From Nomia melanderi (taxonomy: Eukaryota > Arthropoda > Insecta > Hymenoptera > Halictidae), in NCBI RefSeq assembly GCF_051020985.1, contig NW_027475138.1, positions 3,968,001 through 4,032,000 on the forward strand: a DNA stretch of 64,000 nt, written 5' to 3'. The notes beneath the pieces were generated by a model. The model was given only the letters and a program-made list of their open reading frames with translations, had not been told where the DNA came from and did no database searches. Position 1 is the first letter of the stretch, and each line of letters starts with the position of its first letter. Of this stretch, positions 39,270-53,261 are shown one piece after another. Both the position numbers and the translations under genes were made by a program.

Positions 39270-41129
39270 AAACCACAGTCTCATGGGGCCGGACACTCAG
39301 GGTCAGGGGAAAATCCAATATATATCTGGTGATATCTCGGGTGCTATTACAGATAGCGCAATAAATCAATGTGCATTGTCTGTAGGAGACCCTGGTGCAT
39401 GAATCTGTGCAGCGGGAACGACCTCGGGCCACCAGGGGCCGAGAAAACCACAGTCTCATGTGGCCGGACACTCAGGGTCAGGGAAAAATCCATTATATAT
39501 CTGGTGATATATCGGGTGCCATTAGAGATAGCTCGATAAATCAAAGTGCATTGTCTGCAGGAGGCCCTGACGCATGAATCTGTGTAGCGGGAACGACCTC
39601 GGACCACGAGGGGCCGATAAAACCACCGACTCATGGGGCCGGACACTCAGGGTCAGGGGAAAATCCAATATATATCTGGTGATATCTCGGGTGCAATTAC
39701 AGATAGCGCAATAAACCAAAGTGAATTATCTGCAGGAGGCCCTGGCGCATGAATCTGTGCAGCGGGAACGACCTCGGGCCACCAGGGGCTGAGAAAACGA
39801 CCGTCTCATGGGGCCGGACACTCAGGGTCAGGGGAAAATCCAATATATATCTGGTGATATCTCGGGTGCTATTACAGATAGAGCAATAAATCAAAGTGCA
39901 TTGTCTGTAGGAGGCCCTGGCGCATGAATCTGTGCAGCGGGAACGACCTCGGACCATCAGGGGCCGAAAAAACCACAGTATCATGGGGCCGGACACTCAT
40001 GGTCAGGGTAAAATCCAATATATATCTGGTGATATCTCGGGTGCTATTAGAGATAGCGTAATAAACCAAAGTGCATTGTCTGTAGGAGGCCCTGGCGCAT
40101 GAATCTGTGCAGCGGGAACGACCTCTGACCACAAGAGGCCGAGAAAACCACCGTCTCATGGGGCCGGACACTCAGGGTCGAGGAAAAATCCAATATATAT
40201 CTGGTGATATCTCGGGTGCTATTAGAGATAGCGCGATAAATCAAAGTGAATTATCTGCAGGAGGCCCTGGCGCATGCATCTGTGCAGCGGGAACGACCTC
40301 GGACCACCAGGGGCCGAGAAAACCACCGTCACATGGGGCCGGACGCTCAGGGTCGGGGAAAAATCAAATATATATCTGGCGATATCTCGGGTGCTATTAG
40401 AGATAGCGCGATAAATCAAAGTGCATTGTCTGCAGGAGGCCCTGACGCATAAATCTGTGCAGCGGGAACGACCTCGGACCACCAGGGCCGAGAAAACCGC
40501 AGTCTCATGGGGCCGAGAACTCAGGGTCAGGCAAAAATCCAATATATATCTGGTGATATCTCGGGTGCTATTACACGTAGCCCATTAAACCAACGCGCAT
40601 TGTCTGTAGGAGGCCATGGCGCATGAATCTGTGCAGCGGGAACGACCTCGGACCACTAGGGGCCGATAAAACCACCGTCTCATGGGGCCGGACACTCAGG
40701 GTCAGGGGAAAATCCAATATATATCTGGTGATATCTCGGGTGCTATTACAGATAGCGCAATAAATCAAAGTGCATTGTCTGTAGGAGGCCCTGGCGCATG
40801 AATCTGTGCAGCGGGAACGACCTCGGACCACCAGGGGCCGAGAAAACCACAGTCTCATGGGGCCGGACACTCAGGGTCAGGGGAAAATCCAATATATATC
40901 TGGTGATATCTCGGGTGCTATTAGAGATAGCGCAATAAACCAAAGTGAATTATCTGCAGGAGGCCCTGGCGCATGAATTTGTGCAACGGGAACGACCTCG
41001 GACCACCAGGGGCCGAGAAAACCACAGTCTCATGGGGCCGGACACTCAGGGTCAGGGAAAAATCCATTATATATCTGGTGATATATCGGGTGCCATTAGA
41101 GATAGCGCGATAAATCAAAGTGCATTGTC
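39270..41129 (+). repeat. Block K, second copy in U2
   Basis: U2 counterpart of 17,230-19,094 at an offset of 22,040, falling to 22,035 after the poly-A site, because the eleven-A run is absent here. It contains the acgtagcccattaaacc junction and the cagggccgag monomer. Confidence 0.8.
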
Positions 41130-44100
41130 TGCAGGAGGCCCTGACGCATGAATCTGTGCAGCGGGAACGACCTCGGACCACCAGGGGCCGAGAAAACGAC
41201 CGTCTCATGGGGCCGGACACTCAGGGTCACTGAAAAATCCAATATATATCTGCTGATATCTCGGGTGCTATTACAGATAGCGCAATAAATCAAAGTTCAT
41301 TGTCTGTAGGAGGCCCTGGCGCATGAATCTGTGCAGCGGGAACGTCCTCAGACCTCCAGCTGCCGAGACAACGACCGTCACATGGGGCCGGACACTCAGG
41401 ATTAGGGTAAAATCCAATATATATCTGGTGATATCTCGGGTGCTATTACAGATAGCGCAATAAATCAAAGTGCATTGTCTGTAGGAGGCCCTGGCGCATG
41501 AATCTGTGCAGCGGGAACGACCTGGGACCACCAGGGGCCGAGAAAACGACCGTCTCATGGGGCCGGGCACTCAGGGTCAGTGAAAAATCCAATATATATC
41601 TGCTGATATCTCGGGTGCTGTTACAGATAATGCAATAAATCAAAGTGCATTGTCTGTAGGAGGCCCTGGCGCATGAATCTGTGCAGCGGGAACGACCTCG
41701 GACCACCAGGGGCCGAAAAAACCACAGTCTCATGGGGCCGGACACTCAGTGTCAGGGTAAAATCCAATATATATCTGGTGATATCTCGGGTGCTATTACA
41801 GATAGCGCAATAAATCAAAGTGCATTGTCTGTAGGAGGCCCTGGCGCATGAATCTGTGCAGCGGGAACGACCTCGGACCACCAGGGGCCGAGAAAACGAC
41901 CGCCTCATGGGGCCGGACACTCAGGGTCAGTGAAAAATCCAATATATATCTGGTGATATCTCGGCTGCTATTACAGATAGCGCAATAAATCAAAGTGCAT
42001 TGTCAGTAGGAGGCCCTGGCGCATGAATCTGTACTGCGGGAACGACCTCAGACCACCAGGGGCGAGACAACCACCTTCTCATGGGGCCGGACACTCAGGG
42101 TCAGGGAAAAATCCAATATATATCTGGTGATATATCGGCTGCTATTACAGATAGCGCAATAAATCAAAGTGCATTACCTGTAGGAGGCCCTGGCGCATGA
42201 ATCTGTGCAGCGGGAACGTCCTCAGACCTCCAGCTGCCGAGACAACGACCGTCACATGGGGCCGGACACTCAGGGTCAGGGTAAAATCCAATATATATCT
42301 GGTGATATCTCGGCTGCTATTACAGATAGCGCAATAAATCAAAGTGCATTACCTGTAGGAGGCCCTGGCGCATGAATCTGTGCTGCGGGAACGACCTCGG
42401 ACCACCAGGGGCAAGACAACCACCTTCTCATGGGGCCGGACACTCAGGGTCAGGGAAAAATCCAATATATATCTGGTGATATCTCGGCTGCTATTACAGA
42501 TAGCGCAATAAATCAAAGTGCATTGTCTGTAGGAGGCCCTGTCGCATGAATCTGTGCAGCGGGAACGACCTCGGACCACCAGGGGCCGAGAAAACGACCG
42601 TCTCATGGGGCCGGAAACTCAGGGTCAGTGAAAAATCCAATATATATCTGGTGATATCTCGGCTGCTATTACAGATAGCGCAATAAATCAAAGTGAATTA
42701 TCTGCAGGAGGCCCTGGCGCATGAATCTGTGCAACGGGAACGACCTCGGACCACCAGGGGCCAAGAAAACCGCAGTCTCATAGGGCCGGACACTCAGGGT
42801 CAGTGAAAAATCCAATATATATCTGGTGATATCTCGGGTGCTATTAGAGATAGCGCAATAAACCAAAGTGAATTATCTGCGGGAGGCCCTGGCGCATGAA
42901 TCTGTGCAGCGGGAACGACCTCGGAACACCAGGGGCCGAGAAAACTACCGTCTCATGGGGCCGGTCACTCAGGGTCAGTGAAAAATCCAATATATATCTG
43001 CTGATATCTCGGGTGCTATTAGAGATAGCGCAATAAACCAAAGTGAATTATCTGCAGGAGGTCCTGGTGCATGAATCTGTGCAGCGGGAACGACCTCGGG
43101 CCACCAGGGGCTGAGAAAACGACCGTCTCATGGGGCCGGACACTCAGGGTCAGTGAAAAATCCAATATATATCTGGTGATATCTCGGGTGCTATTACAGA
43201 TAGCGCAATAAATCAAAGTGCATTGTCTGTAGGAGGCCCTGGCGCATGAATCTGTGCAGCGGGAACGACCTCGGACCATCAGGGGCCGAAAAAACCACAG
43301 TCTCATGGGGCCGGACACTCATGGTCAGGGTAAAATCCAATATATATCTGGTGATATCTCGGGTGCTATTACAGATAGCGCAATACATCAAAGTGCATTG
43401 TCTGTAGGAGGCCCTGGCACATGAATCTGTGCAGCGGGAACGACCTCGGACCACCATGGGCCGAGAAAACGACTGTCTCATGGGGCCGGACACTCAGGGA
43501 CAGGGGAAAATCCAATATATATCTGGTGATATCTCGGGTGCTATTACAGATAGCGCAATAAATCAAAGTGCATTGTCTGTAGGAGGCCCTGGCGCATGAA
43601 TCTGTGCAGCGGGAACGACCTCGGACCACCAGGGGCCGAGAAAACCACAGTCTCATGGGGCCGGACACTCAGGGACAGGGAAAAATCAAAAATATATCTG
43701 CTGATATCTCGGGTGCTATTGCAGATAGCGCAATAAATCAAAGAGCATTGTCTGCAGGAGGCCCTTGCGAATGAATCTGTTCAGCGGGAACGACCTCGGA
43801 TCACCAGGGGCCGAGAAAACCACCGTCTCATGGGGCCGGACGCTCAGGGTCGGGGAAAAATCAAATATATATCTGGCGATATCTCGGGTGCTATTACAGA
43901 TAGCGCAATAAATCAAAGTGCCTTATCTGTAGGAGGGCCTAGCGCATGAATCTGTGCAGCGGGATCGACCTCGGACCACCAGGGGCCGAGAAAACCACCG
44001 ACACATGGGGCGGAGACTCAGGGTCGGGGAAAAATCCAATATATATCTGGTGATATCTCGGGTGCTATTACAGATAGCGCGATAAATCAAAGTGCATTGT

Positions 44101-44163
44101 CTGTAGGAGGCACAGGCGAATGAGTCTGTGCAGCAGGAACGACCTCGAACCACCAGGGGCCGA

Positions 44164-44217
44164 GAAAATTACAGATATTCGGAATCCGTCACCCAAGGTC
44201 ATGTGAAAATCCAGCAT
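44164..44217 (+). repeat. Divergent anchor monomer core, occurrence 4
   Basis: U2 counterpart of occurrence 2 (offset 21,860), with the same gtgaaaatcc and tatagatagcg neighbours. It is the last anchor of the left-field type. Confidence 0.9.
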
Positions 44218-47200
44218 ATATCTGGTGATATTTCGGGTGCTATTATAGATAGCGCAATAAACCAAAGTGAATTATCTGCAGGAGGCCCTGGCGCATGAAT
44301 CTGTGCAGCGGGAACGTCCTCGGACCTCCAGGGGCCGAGACAACCACCGTCTCATGGGGCCGGACACTCAGGGTCAGGGTAAAATCCAATATATATCTGG
44401 TGATATCTCGGGTGCTATTACAGATAGCGCAATAAATCAATGTGCATTGTCTGTAGGAGGCCCTGGCGCATGAATCTGTGCGGCGGGAACGACCTCGGAC
44501 CACCAGGGGCCGAAAAAACCACAGTCTCATGGGGCCGGACACTCAGGGTCAGGGGAAAATCCAATATATATCTGGTGATATCTCGGGTGCTATTACAGAT
44601 AGCGCAATAAATCAAAGTGCCTTATCTGTAGGAGGGCCTAGCGCATGAATCTGTGCAGCGGGATCGACCTCGGACCACCAGGGGCCGAGAAAACCACCGA
44701 CACATGGGGCGGAGACTCAGGGTCGGGGAAAAATCCAATATATATCTGGTGATATCTCGGGTGCTATTACAGATAGCGCGATAAATCAAAGTGCATTGTC
44801 TGTAGGCGGCCCTGGCGCATGAATCTGTGCAGCGGGAACGACCTCGGACCACCAGGGGCCGAGAAAACCACCGTCTCATGGGGACGGACACTCAGGGTCT
44901 GGCGAAAATCCACTATATATCTGGTGATATCTCGGGTGCTATTTGAGATAGCGCAATAAACCAAACCGCATTGTCTGTAGGAGGCCCTGGCGCATGAATC
45001 TGTGCAGCGGGAGCGACCTCTGACCACAAGGGGCCGAGAAAACCACCGTCTCATGGGGCCGGACACTCAGGGTCGAGTAAAAATCCAATATATATCTGGT
45101 GATATCTCGGGTGCTATTACAGATAGCGCAATAAATCAAAGTGCATTGTCTGTAGGAGGCCCCGGCGCATGAATCTGTGCAGCGGGAACGACCTCGGACG
45201 ACCAGGGGCCCTGAAAACCACAGTCTCATGGGGCCGGATACTCAGGGTCAGGGGAAAATCCAATATATATCTGGTGATATCTCGGGTGCTATTACAGATA
45301 GCGCAATAAATCAATGTGCGTTGTCTGTAGGAGACCCTGGTGCATGAATCTGTGCAGCGGGAACGACCTCGGGCCACCAGGGGCCGAGAAAACCACAGTC
45401 TCATGTGGCCGGACACTCAGGGTCAGGGAAAAATCCATTATATATCTGGTGATATATCGGGTGCCATTAGAGATAGCTCGATAAATCAAAGTGCATTGTC
45501 TGCAGGAGGCCCTGACGCATGAATCTGTGCAGCGGGAACGACCTCGGACCACGAGGGGCCGATAAAACCACCGACTCATGGGGCCGGACACTCAGGGTCA
45601 GGGGAAAATCCAATATATATCTGGTGATATCTCGGGTGCTATTACAGATAGCGCAATAAACCAAAGTGAATTATCTGCAGGAGGCCCTGGCGCATGAATC
45701 TGTGCAGCGGGAACGACCTCGGGCCACCAGGGGCTGAGAAAACGACCGTCTCATGGGGCCGGACACTCAGGGTCAGGGGAAAATCCAATATATATCTGGT
45801 GATATCTCGGGTGCTATTACAGATAGAGCAATAAATCAAAGTGCATTGTCTGTAGGAGGCCCTGGCGCATGAATCTGTGCAGCGGGAACGACCTCGGACC
45901 ATCAGGGGCCGAAAAAACCACAGTATCATGGGGCCGGACACTCATGGTCAGGGTAAAATCCAATATATATCTGGTGATATCTCGGGTGCTATTACAGATA
46001 GCGCAATAAATCAAAGTGCATTGTCTGTAGGAGGCCCTGGCACATGAATCTGTGCAGCGGGAACGACCTAGGACCACCATGGGCCGAGAAAACGACTGTC
46101 TCATGGGGCCGGACACTCAGGGACAGAGGAAAATCCAGTATATATCCGGTGATATCTCGGGTGCTATTACAGATAGCGCAATAAATCAAAGTGCATTGTC
46201 TGTAGGAGGCCCTGGCGCATGAATCTGTGCAGCGGGAACGACCTCGGACCACCAGGGGCCGAGAAAACCACAGTCTCATGTGGCCGGACACTCAGGGTCA
46301 GGGAAAAATCCATTATATATCTGGTGATATATCGGGTGCCATTAGAGATAGCTCGATAAATCAAAGTGCATTGTCTGCAGGAGGCCCTGACGCATGAATC
46401 TGTGCAGCGGGAACGACCTCGGACCACCAGGGGCCGAGAAAACCACCGTCTCATGGGGCCGGGCACTCAGGGTCTGGGGAAAATCCAATATGTATCTGGT
46501 GATATCTCGGGTGCTATTAGAAATAGCGTAATAAACCAAAGTGCATTGTCTGTAGGAGGCCCTGGCGCATGAATCTGTGCAGCGGGAACGACCTCTGACC
46601 ACAAGAGGCCGAGAAAACCACCGTCTCATGGGGCCGGACACTCAGGGTCGAGGAAAAATCCAATATATATCTGGTGATATCTCGGGTGCTATTAGAGATA
46701 GCGCGATAAATCAAAGTGAATTATCTGCAGGAGGCCCTGGCGCATGCATCTGTGCAGCGGGAACGACCTCGGACCACCAGGGGCCGAGAAAACCACCGTC
46801 TCATGGGGCCGGACGCTCAGGGTCGGGGAAAAATCAAATATATATCTGGCGATATCTCGGGTGCTATTAGAGATAGCGCGATAAATCAAAGTGCATTGTC
46901 TGCAGGAGGCCCTGACGCATGAATCTGTGCAGCGGGAACGACCTCGGACCACCAGGGCCGAGAAAACCACAGTCTCATGGGGCCGAGAACTCAGGGTCAG
47001 GCAAAAATCCAATATATATCTGGTGATATCTCGGGTGCTATTACACGTAGCCCATTAAACCAACGCGCATTGTCTGTAGGAGGCCATGGCGCATGAATCT
47101 GTGCAGCGGGAACGACCTCGGACCACTAGGGGCCGATAAAACCACCGTCACATGGGGCCGGACACTCAGGGTCAGGGGAAAATCCAATATATATCTGGTG

Positions 47201-48850
47201 ATATGTCGGGTGCTATTACAGATAGCGCAATAAATCAAAGTGCATTGTCTGTAGGAGGCCCTGGCGCATGAATCTGTGCAGCGGGAACGACCTCGGACCA
47301 CCAGGGGCCGAGAAAACCACAGTCTCATGGGGCCGGACACTCAGGGTCAGGGGAAAATCCAATATATATCTGGTGATATCTCGGGTGCTATTAGAGATAG
47401 CGCAATAAACCAAAGTGAATTATCTGCAGGAGGCCCTGGCGCATGAATTTGTGCAACGGGAACGACCTCGGACCACCAGGGGCCGAGAAAACCACAGTCT
47501 CATGGGGCCGGACACTCAGGGTCAGGGAAAAATCCAATATATATCTGGTGATATCTCGGCTGCTATTACAGATAGCGCAATAAATCAAAGTGCATTGTCT
47601 GTAGGAGGCCCTGTCGCATGAATCTGTGCAGCGGGAACGACCTCGGACCACCAGGGGCCGAGAAAACGACCGTCTCATGGGGCCGGACACTCAGGGTCAG
47701 TGAAAAATCCAATATATATCTGGTGATATCTCGGCTGCTATTACAGATAGCGCAATAAATCAAAGTGAATTATCTGCAGGAGGCCCTGGCGCATGAATCT
47801 GTGCAACGGGAACGACCTCGGACCACCAGGGGCCAAGAAATCCACAGTCTCATAGGGCCGGACACTCAGGGTCAGTGAAAAATCCAATATATATCTGGTG
47901 ATATCTCGGGTGCTATTAGAGATAGCGCAATAAACCTAAGTGAATTATCTGCGGGAGGCCCTGGCGCATGAATCTGTGCAGCGGGAACGACCTCGGAACA
48001 CCAGGGGCCGAGAAAACTACCGTCTCATGGGGCCGGTCACTCAGGGCCAGTGAAAAATCCAATATATATCTGCTGATATCTCGGGTGCTATTAGAGATAG
48101 CGCAATAAACCAAAGTGAATTATCTGCAGGAGGTCCTGGTGCATGAATCTGTGCAGCGGGAACGACCTCGGACCACCAGGGGCCGAGAAAACGACCGTCT
48201 CATGGGGCCGGACACTCAGGGTCAGTGAAAAATCGAATATATATCTGGTGATATCTCGGGTGCTATTACAGATAGCGCAATAAATCAAAGTGCATTGTCT
48301 GTAGGAGGCCCTGGCGCATGAATCTGTGCAGCGGGAACGACCTCGGAACACCAGGGGCCGAGAAAATCACCGTCTCATGGGGCCGGACACTCAGGGTCAG
48401 GGGAAAATCCAATATAGATCTGGTGATATCTCGGGTGCTATTACAGATAGCGCAATAAATCAAAGTGCATTACCTGTAGGAGGCCCTGGCGCATTAATCT
48501 GTGCTGCGGGAACGACCTCGGACCACCAGGGGCGAGACAACCACCTTCTCATGGGGCCGGACACTCAGGGTCAGGGAAAAATCCAATATATATCTGGTGA
48601 TATCTCGGCTGCTATTACAGATAGCGCAATAAATCAAAGTGCATTGTCTGTAGGAGGCCCTGGCGCATGAATCTGTGCAGCGGAAACGACCTCGGACCAC
48701 CAGGGGCCGAGAAAACGACCGTCTCATGGGCCCGGACACTCAGGGTCAGTGAAAAATCCAATATATATCTGGTGATATCTCGGCTGCTATTACAGATAGC
48801 GCAATAAATAAAAGTGAATTATCTGCAGGAGGCCCTGGCGCATGAATCTC

Positions 48851-51800
48851 TGCAACGGGAACGACCTCGGACCTCCAGGGGCCGAGAAAACCACAGTCTC
48901 ATGGGGCCGGACACTCAGGGTCAGGGGAAAATCCAATATATATCTGGTGATATCTCGGGTGCTATTTGAGATAGCGCAATAAATCAAAGTGCCTTGTCTG
49001 TAGGAGGCCCTGGCGCATGAAGCTGTGCAGCGGAACGACCTCGGAACACCAGGGGCCGAGAAAACCACCGTCTCATGGGGAAGGACTCTCAGGGTCAGTG
49101 AAAAGTCCAATATATATCTGGTGATATCTCGGGTGCTATTACAGATAGCGCAATAAATCAAAGTGCGTTGTCTGTAGGAGACCCTGGCGCATGAACCTGT
49201 GCAGCGGGAATGACCTCGGACCACCAGGGGCCGAGAAAACAACCGTCTCATGGGGCCGGACGCTCAGGGTCAGTGAAAAATCCAATAAATATCTGGTGAT
49301 ATCTCGGGTGCTATTACAGATAGCGCAATAAGTCAAAGTGCATTGCCTGTAGGAGGCCCTGGCGCATGAATCTGTGCAGCGGGAACGACCTCGGACCACC
49401 AGGGGCCGAGACAACCACCGTCTCATGGGGCCGGGCACTCAGGGTCTGGGAGAAATCCAATATATATCCGGTGATATCTCGGGTGCTATTACAGATAGCG
49501 CAATAAATCAAAGAGAATTCTCTGTAGGAGGCCCTGGCGCATGAATCTGTGTAGCGGGTACGATCTCGGATCACCTGGGGCCGAGAAAACCACCATCTCA
49601 TGGGGCCGGACACTCAGGGTCGGATAAAGTCCAATATATAGCTGGTGATATGTCGGGTGCTATTAGAGATAGCACAATAAACCAAAGTGAATTGTCTGCA
49701 GGAGGCCCTGGCGCATGAATCTGTGCAGCGGCAACGACCTCGGACCACCAGGGGCCGAGAAAACCACCGTCTTATGGGGCCGGACTCTCAGGGTCAGGGA
49801 AAAATCCTATATATATCTGGTGATATCTCGGGTGCTATTAGAGATAGTGCAATAAATCAACGTGCATTGTCTGTAGGAGGCCTTGGCGCATGAATCTGTG
49901 CAGCGGCAACGACCTCGGACCACCAGGGGCCGAGAAAACCACCGTCTCATGGGGCCGGACACTCACGGTCGGGGAAAAATCCAATATACATCTGGTGATA
50001 TCTCGGGTGCTATTAGAGATAGCGCAATAAATCAATGTGCATTGTCCGCAGGAAGCCCTGGCGCATGATTCTGTGCAGCGGAAACGACCTCGGACCTCCA
50101 GGAGCCGAGAAAATCAGCGTCTCATGCCGCCGGACTGTCAGGGTCAGGGGAAAATCCAATATATATCTGGTGATATCTGGGGTGCTGTTAGAGATAGCGC
50201 ATCAAACCAAAGTGAATTATCTGCAGGAGGTCCTGGCGCATGAATCTCTGCAGCGGCAACGACCTCGGACCACCAGGGGCCGAGAAAACCACCGTCTCAT
50301 GGGGCCGGACTCTCAGGGTCAGGGAAAAATCCAATATATATCTGGTGATATCTCGGGTGCTATTAGAGATAGCGCGATAAACCAAAGTGAATTATCTGCA
50401 GGAGGCCCTGGCGCATGAATCTGTGCAGCGGGAACGACCTCGGACCACCAGGGGCCGAGAAAACTACCGTCTCATGGGGCCGGACACTCAGGGTCAGTGA
50501 AAAATCCAATATATATCTGCTGATATCTCGGGTGCTATTACAGATAGCGCAATAAATCAAAGTTCATTGTCTGTAGGAGGCCCTGGCGCATGAATCTGTG
50601 CAGCGGGAACGACCTCGGACCACCAGGGGCCGAGAGAACCACAGTCTCATGGGGCCGGACACACAGGGTCAGGGGAAAATCCAATATATATCTGGTGATA
50701 TCTCGGGTGCTATTAGAGATAGCGGAATAAACCAAAGTGAATTATCTGCAGGAGGCCCTGGCGCATGAATCTGTGCAGCGGGAACGACCTCGGACCACCA
50801 GGGGCCGAGAAAACTACCGTCTCATGGGGCCGGTCACTCAGGGTCAGTGAAAAATCCAATATATATCTGGTGATATCTCGGGTGCTATTACAGATAGCGC
50901 AATAAATCAAAGTGCATTGTCTGTAGGAGGCCCTGGCGCATGAATCTGTGCAGCGGGAACGACCTCGGACCAGCAGGGGCCGAGAAAACCACAGTCTCAT
51001 GGGGCCGGACACTCAGGGTCAGGGGAAAATTCAATATATATCTGGTGATATCTCGGGTGCTATTACAGATAGCGCAATAAATCAAAGTGCATTGTCTGTA
51101 GGAGGCCCTGGCGCATGAATCTGTGCAGGGGGAACGACCTCGGACCACCAGGGGCCGAAAAAACCACAGTCTCATGGGGCCGGACACTCAGGGTCAGGGT
51201 AAAATCCAATATATATCTGGTGATATCTCGGGTGCTATTACAGATAGCGCAATAAACCAAAGTGAATTATCTGCAGGAGGCCCTGGCGCATGAATCTGTG
51301 CAGCGGGAACGACCTCGGACCACCAAGGGCCGAGAAAACGACCGTCTCATGGGGCCGGACACTCAGGGTCAGTGAAAAATCCAATATATATCTGGTGGTA
51401 TCTCGGGTGCTATTACAGATAGCGCAATAAATAAAAGTGCATTGTCTGTAGGAGGCCCTGGCGCATGAATCTGTGCAGCGGGAACGCCCTCGGACCTCCA
51501 GGGGCCGAGACAACCACCGTCTCATGGGGCCGGACACTCAGGGTCAGGGTAAAATCCAATATATATCTGGTGATATCTCGGGTGCTATTACAGATAGCGC
51601 AATAAATCAAAGTGCATTGTCTGTAGGGGGCCCTGGCGCATGAATCTGTGCAGCGGGAACGACCTCGGACCACCAGGGGCCGAGAAAACCACCGTCTCAT
51701 GGGGCCGGACACTCAGGGTCAGGGGAAAATTCAATATATATCTGGTGATATCTCGGGTTATATTACAGATTGCACAATAAATCAAAGTGCATTGTCTGTA

Positions 51801-53261
51801 GGAGGCCCTGGCGCATGAATCTGTGCAGCGGGACCGACCTGGGAGCACCAGGGGCCGAGAAAATCAATGTCTCATGGGGCCGGACTGTCAGGGTCAGGGA
51901 AAAATCCAATATATATCTGGTGATATCTCGGGTTCTATTACAGATAGCGCGATAAATCAAAGTGCATTGTCTGTAAGAGGCCCTGGCGCGTGAATCTGTG
52001 CAGCCGGAACGGCCTCGGACCACCAGGGGCCGAGAAAACCAAAGTCTCATGGGTCCGGACACTCAGGGTCAGGTTAAAATCCAATATATATCTGGTGATA
52101 TCTCGGGTGCTATTACAGATAGCGCAATAAATCAAAGTGCATTATTTGCAGGGGGACCTGGCCCATGAATCTGTGCAGCGGGATCGACCTCGGACCAGCA
52201 GGGGCCGAGAAAACCACCGACACATGGGGCCGGGCACTCAGGGTCAGGGAAAAATCGAATATATATCTGGTGATATCTCGGGTGCTATTACAGATAGCGC
52301 AATAAATCAAAGTGAATTGTCTGTAGGAGGCCCCGGCGCATGAATCTGTGCAGCGGGAACGACCTCGGACCACCAGGGGCCGCGAAAACCACCGTCTCAT
52401 GGGGCCGGACACTCAGGGTCAGTGATAGATCCAATATATATCTGGTGGTATCTCGGGTGCTAATACAGATAGCGCAATAAATAAAAGTGCATTGTCTGTA
52501 GGCGGCCCTGGCGCATGGATCTGTGCAGCGGGAACGACCTCGGACGACCAGGGGCCGAGAAAACCACAGTCTCATGGGGCCGGACACTCAGGGTCAGGGG
52601 AAAATCCAACATATATCTGGTGATATCTCGGGTGCTATTAGAGATAGCGCAATAAACCAAAGTGAATTATCTGCAGGGGCCCCTGGCGCATGAATCTGTG
52701 CTGCGGGAACGTCCTCGGGCCTCCAGGGGCCGAGACAACCACCGTCTCATGGGGCCGGACACTCAGGGTCAGGGTAAAATCCAATATATATCTGGTGATA
52801 TCTCGGGTGCTATTACAGATAGCGCAATAAATCAGAGTGCATTGTCTGTAGGAGGCCCTGGCGCATGAATCTGTGTAGCGGGAACGACCTCCGACCACCA
52901 GGGGCCGAGAAAACCACAGTCTCATGGGGTCGGACGCTCAGGGTCAGGGGAAAATCCAATATATATCTGGTTATATCTCGGGTGCTATTAGAGATAGCGC
53001 AATAAACCAAAGTGAATTATCTGCAGGAGGCCCTGGCGCATGAATCTGTGCAACGGGAACGACCTCGGACCACCAGGGGCCAAGAAAACCACAGTCTCAT
53101 TGGGCCGGACACTCAGGGTCAGGGGAAAATCCAATATATATCTGGTGATATCTCGGGTGCTATTACAGATAGCGCAATAAATCAAAGTGCATTGTCTGTA
53201 GGAGGCCCTGGCACATGAATCTGTGCAGCGGGAACGACCTCGGACCACCAGGGGCCGCGAA
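48851..53261 (+). repeat. Diverged monomer island without long-range copies
   Basis: About 25 monomers, each with its own set of substitutions and several one-base losses (for example gcagcggaacg near 49,030 and ggataaagtcc near 49,622). I find no segment of several monomers here that recurs elsewhere in the window. Some single monomers near 51.8-52.9 kb resemble parts of the right-hand field. No gene or foreign element is present. Such diversity is expected of satellite that has not been recently homogenised. Confidence 0.75.

Larger units (their letters stand above)
33456..48850 (+). repeat. Large block U2, shorter second edition of U1
   Basis: About 88 monomers follow the order of U1 with the same private variants. 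Relative to U1 it lacks two monomers near 10.2-10.5 kb, six near 10.8-11.8 kb, three near 12.0-12.4 kb, one near 13.5 kb, three near 16.0-16.5 kb and one near 21.9 kb. It has one extra monomer near 37.1-37.3 kb and two near 37.4-37.8 kb. At about 47,530 it jumps from the equivalent of 25.67 kb to that of 32.14 kb, skipping the second 5,247-bp copy. The last 170 bp resemble 25,768-25,930. The right limit is approximate. Confidence 0.83.
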
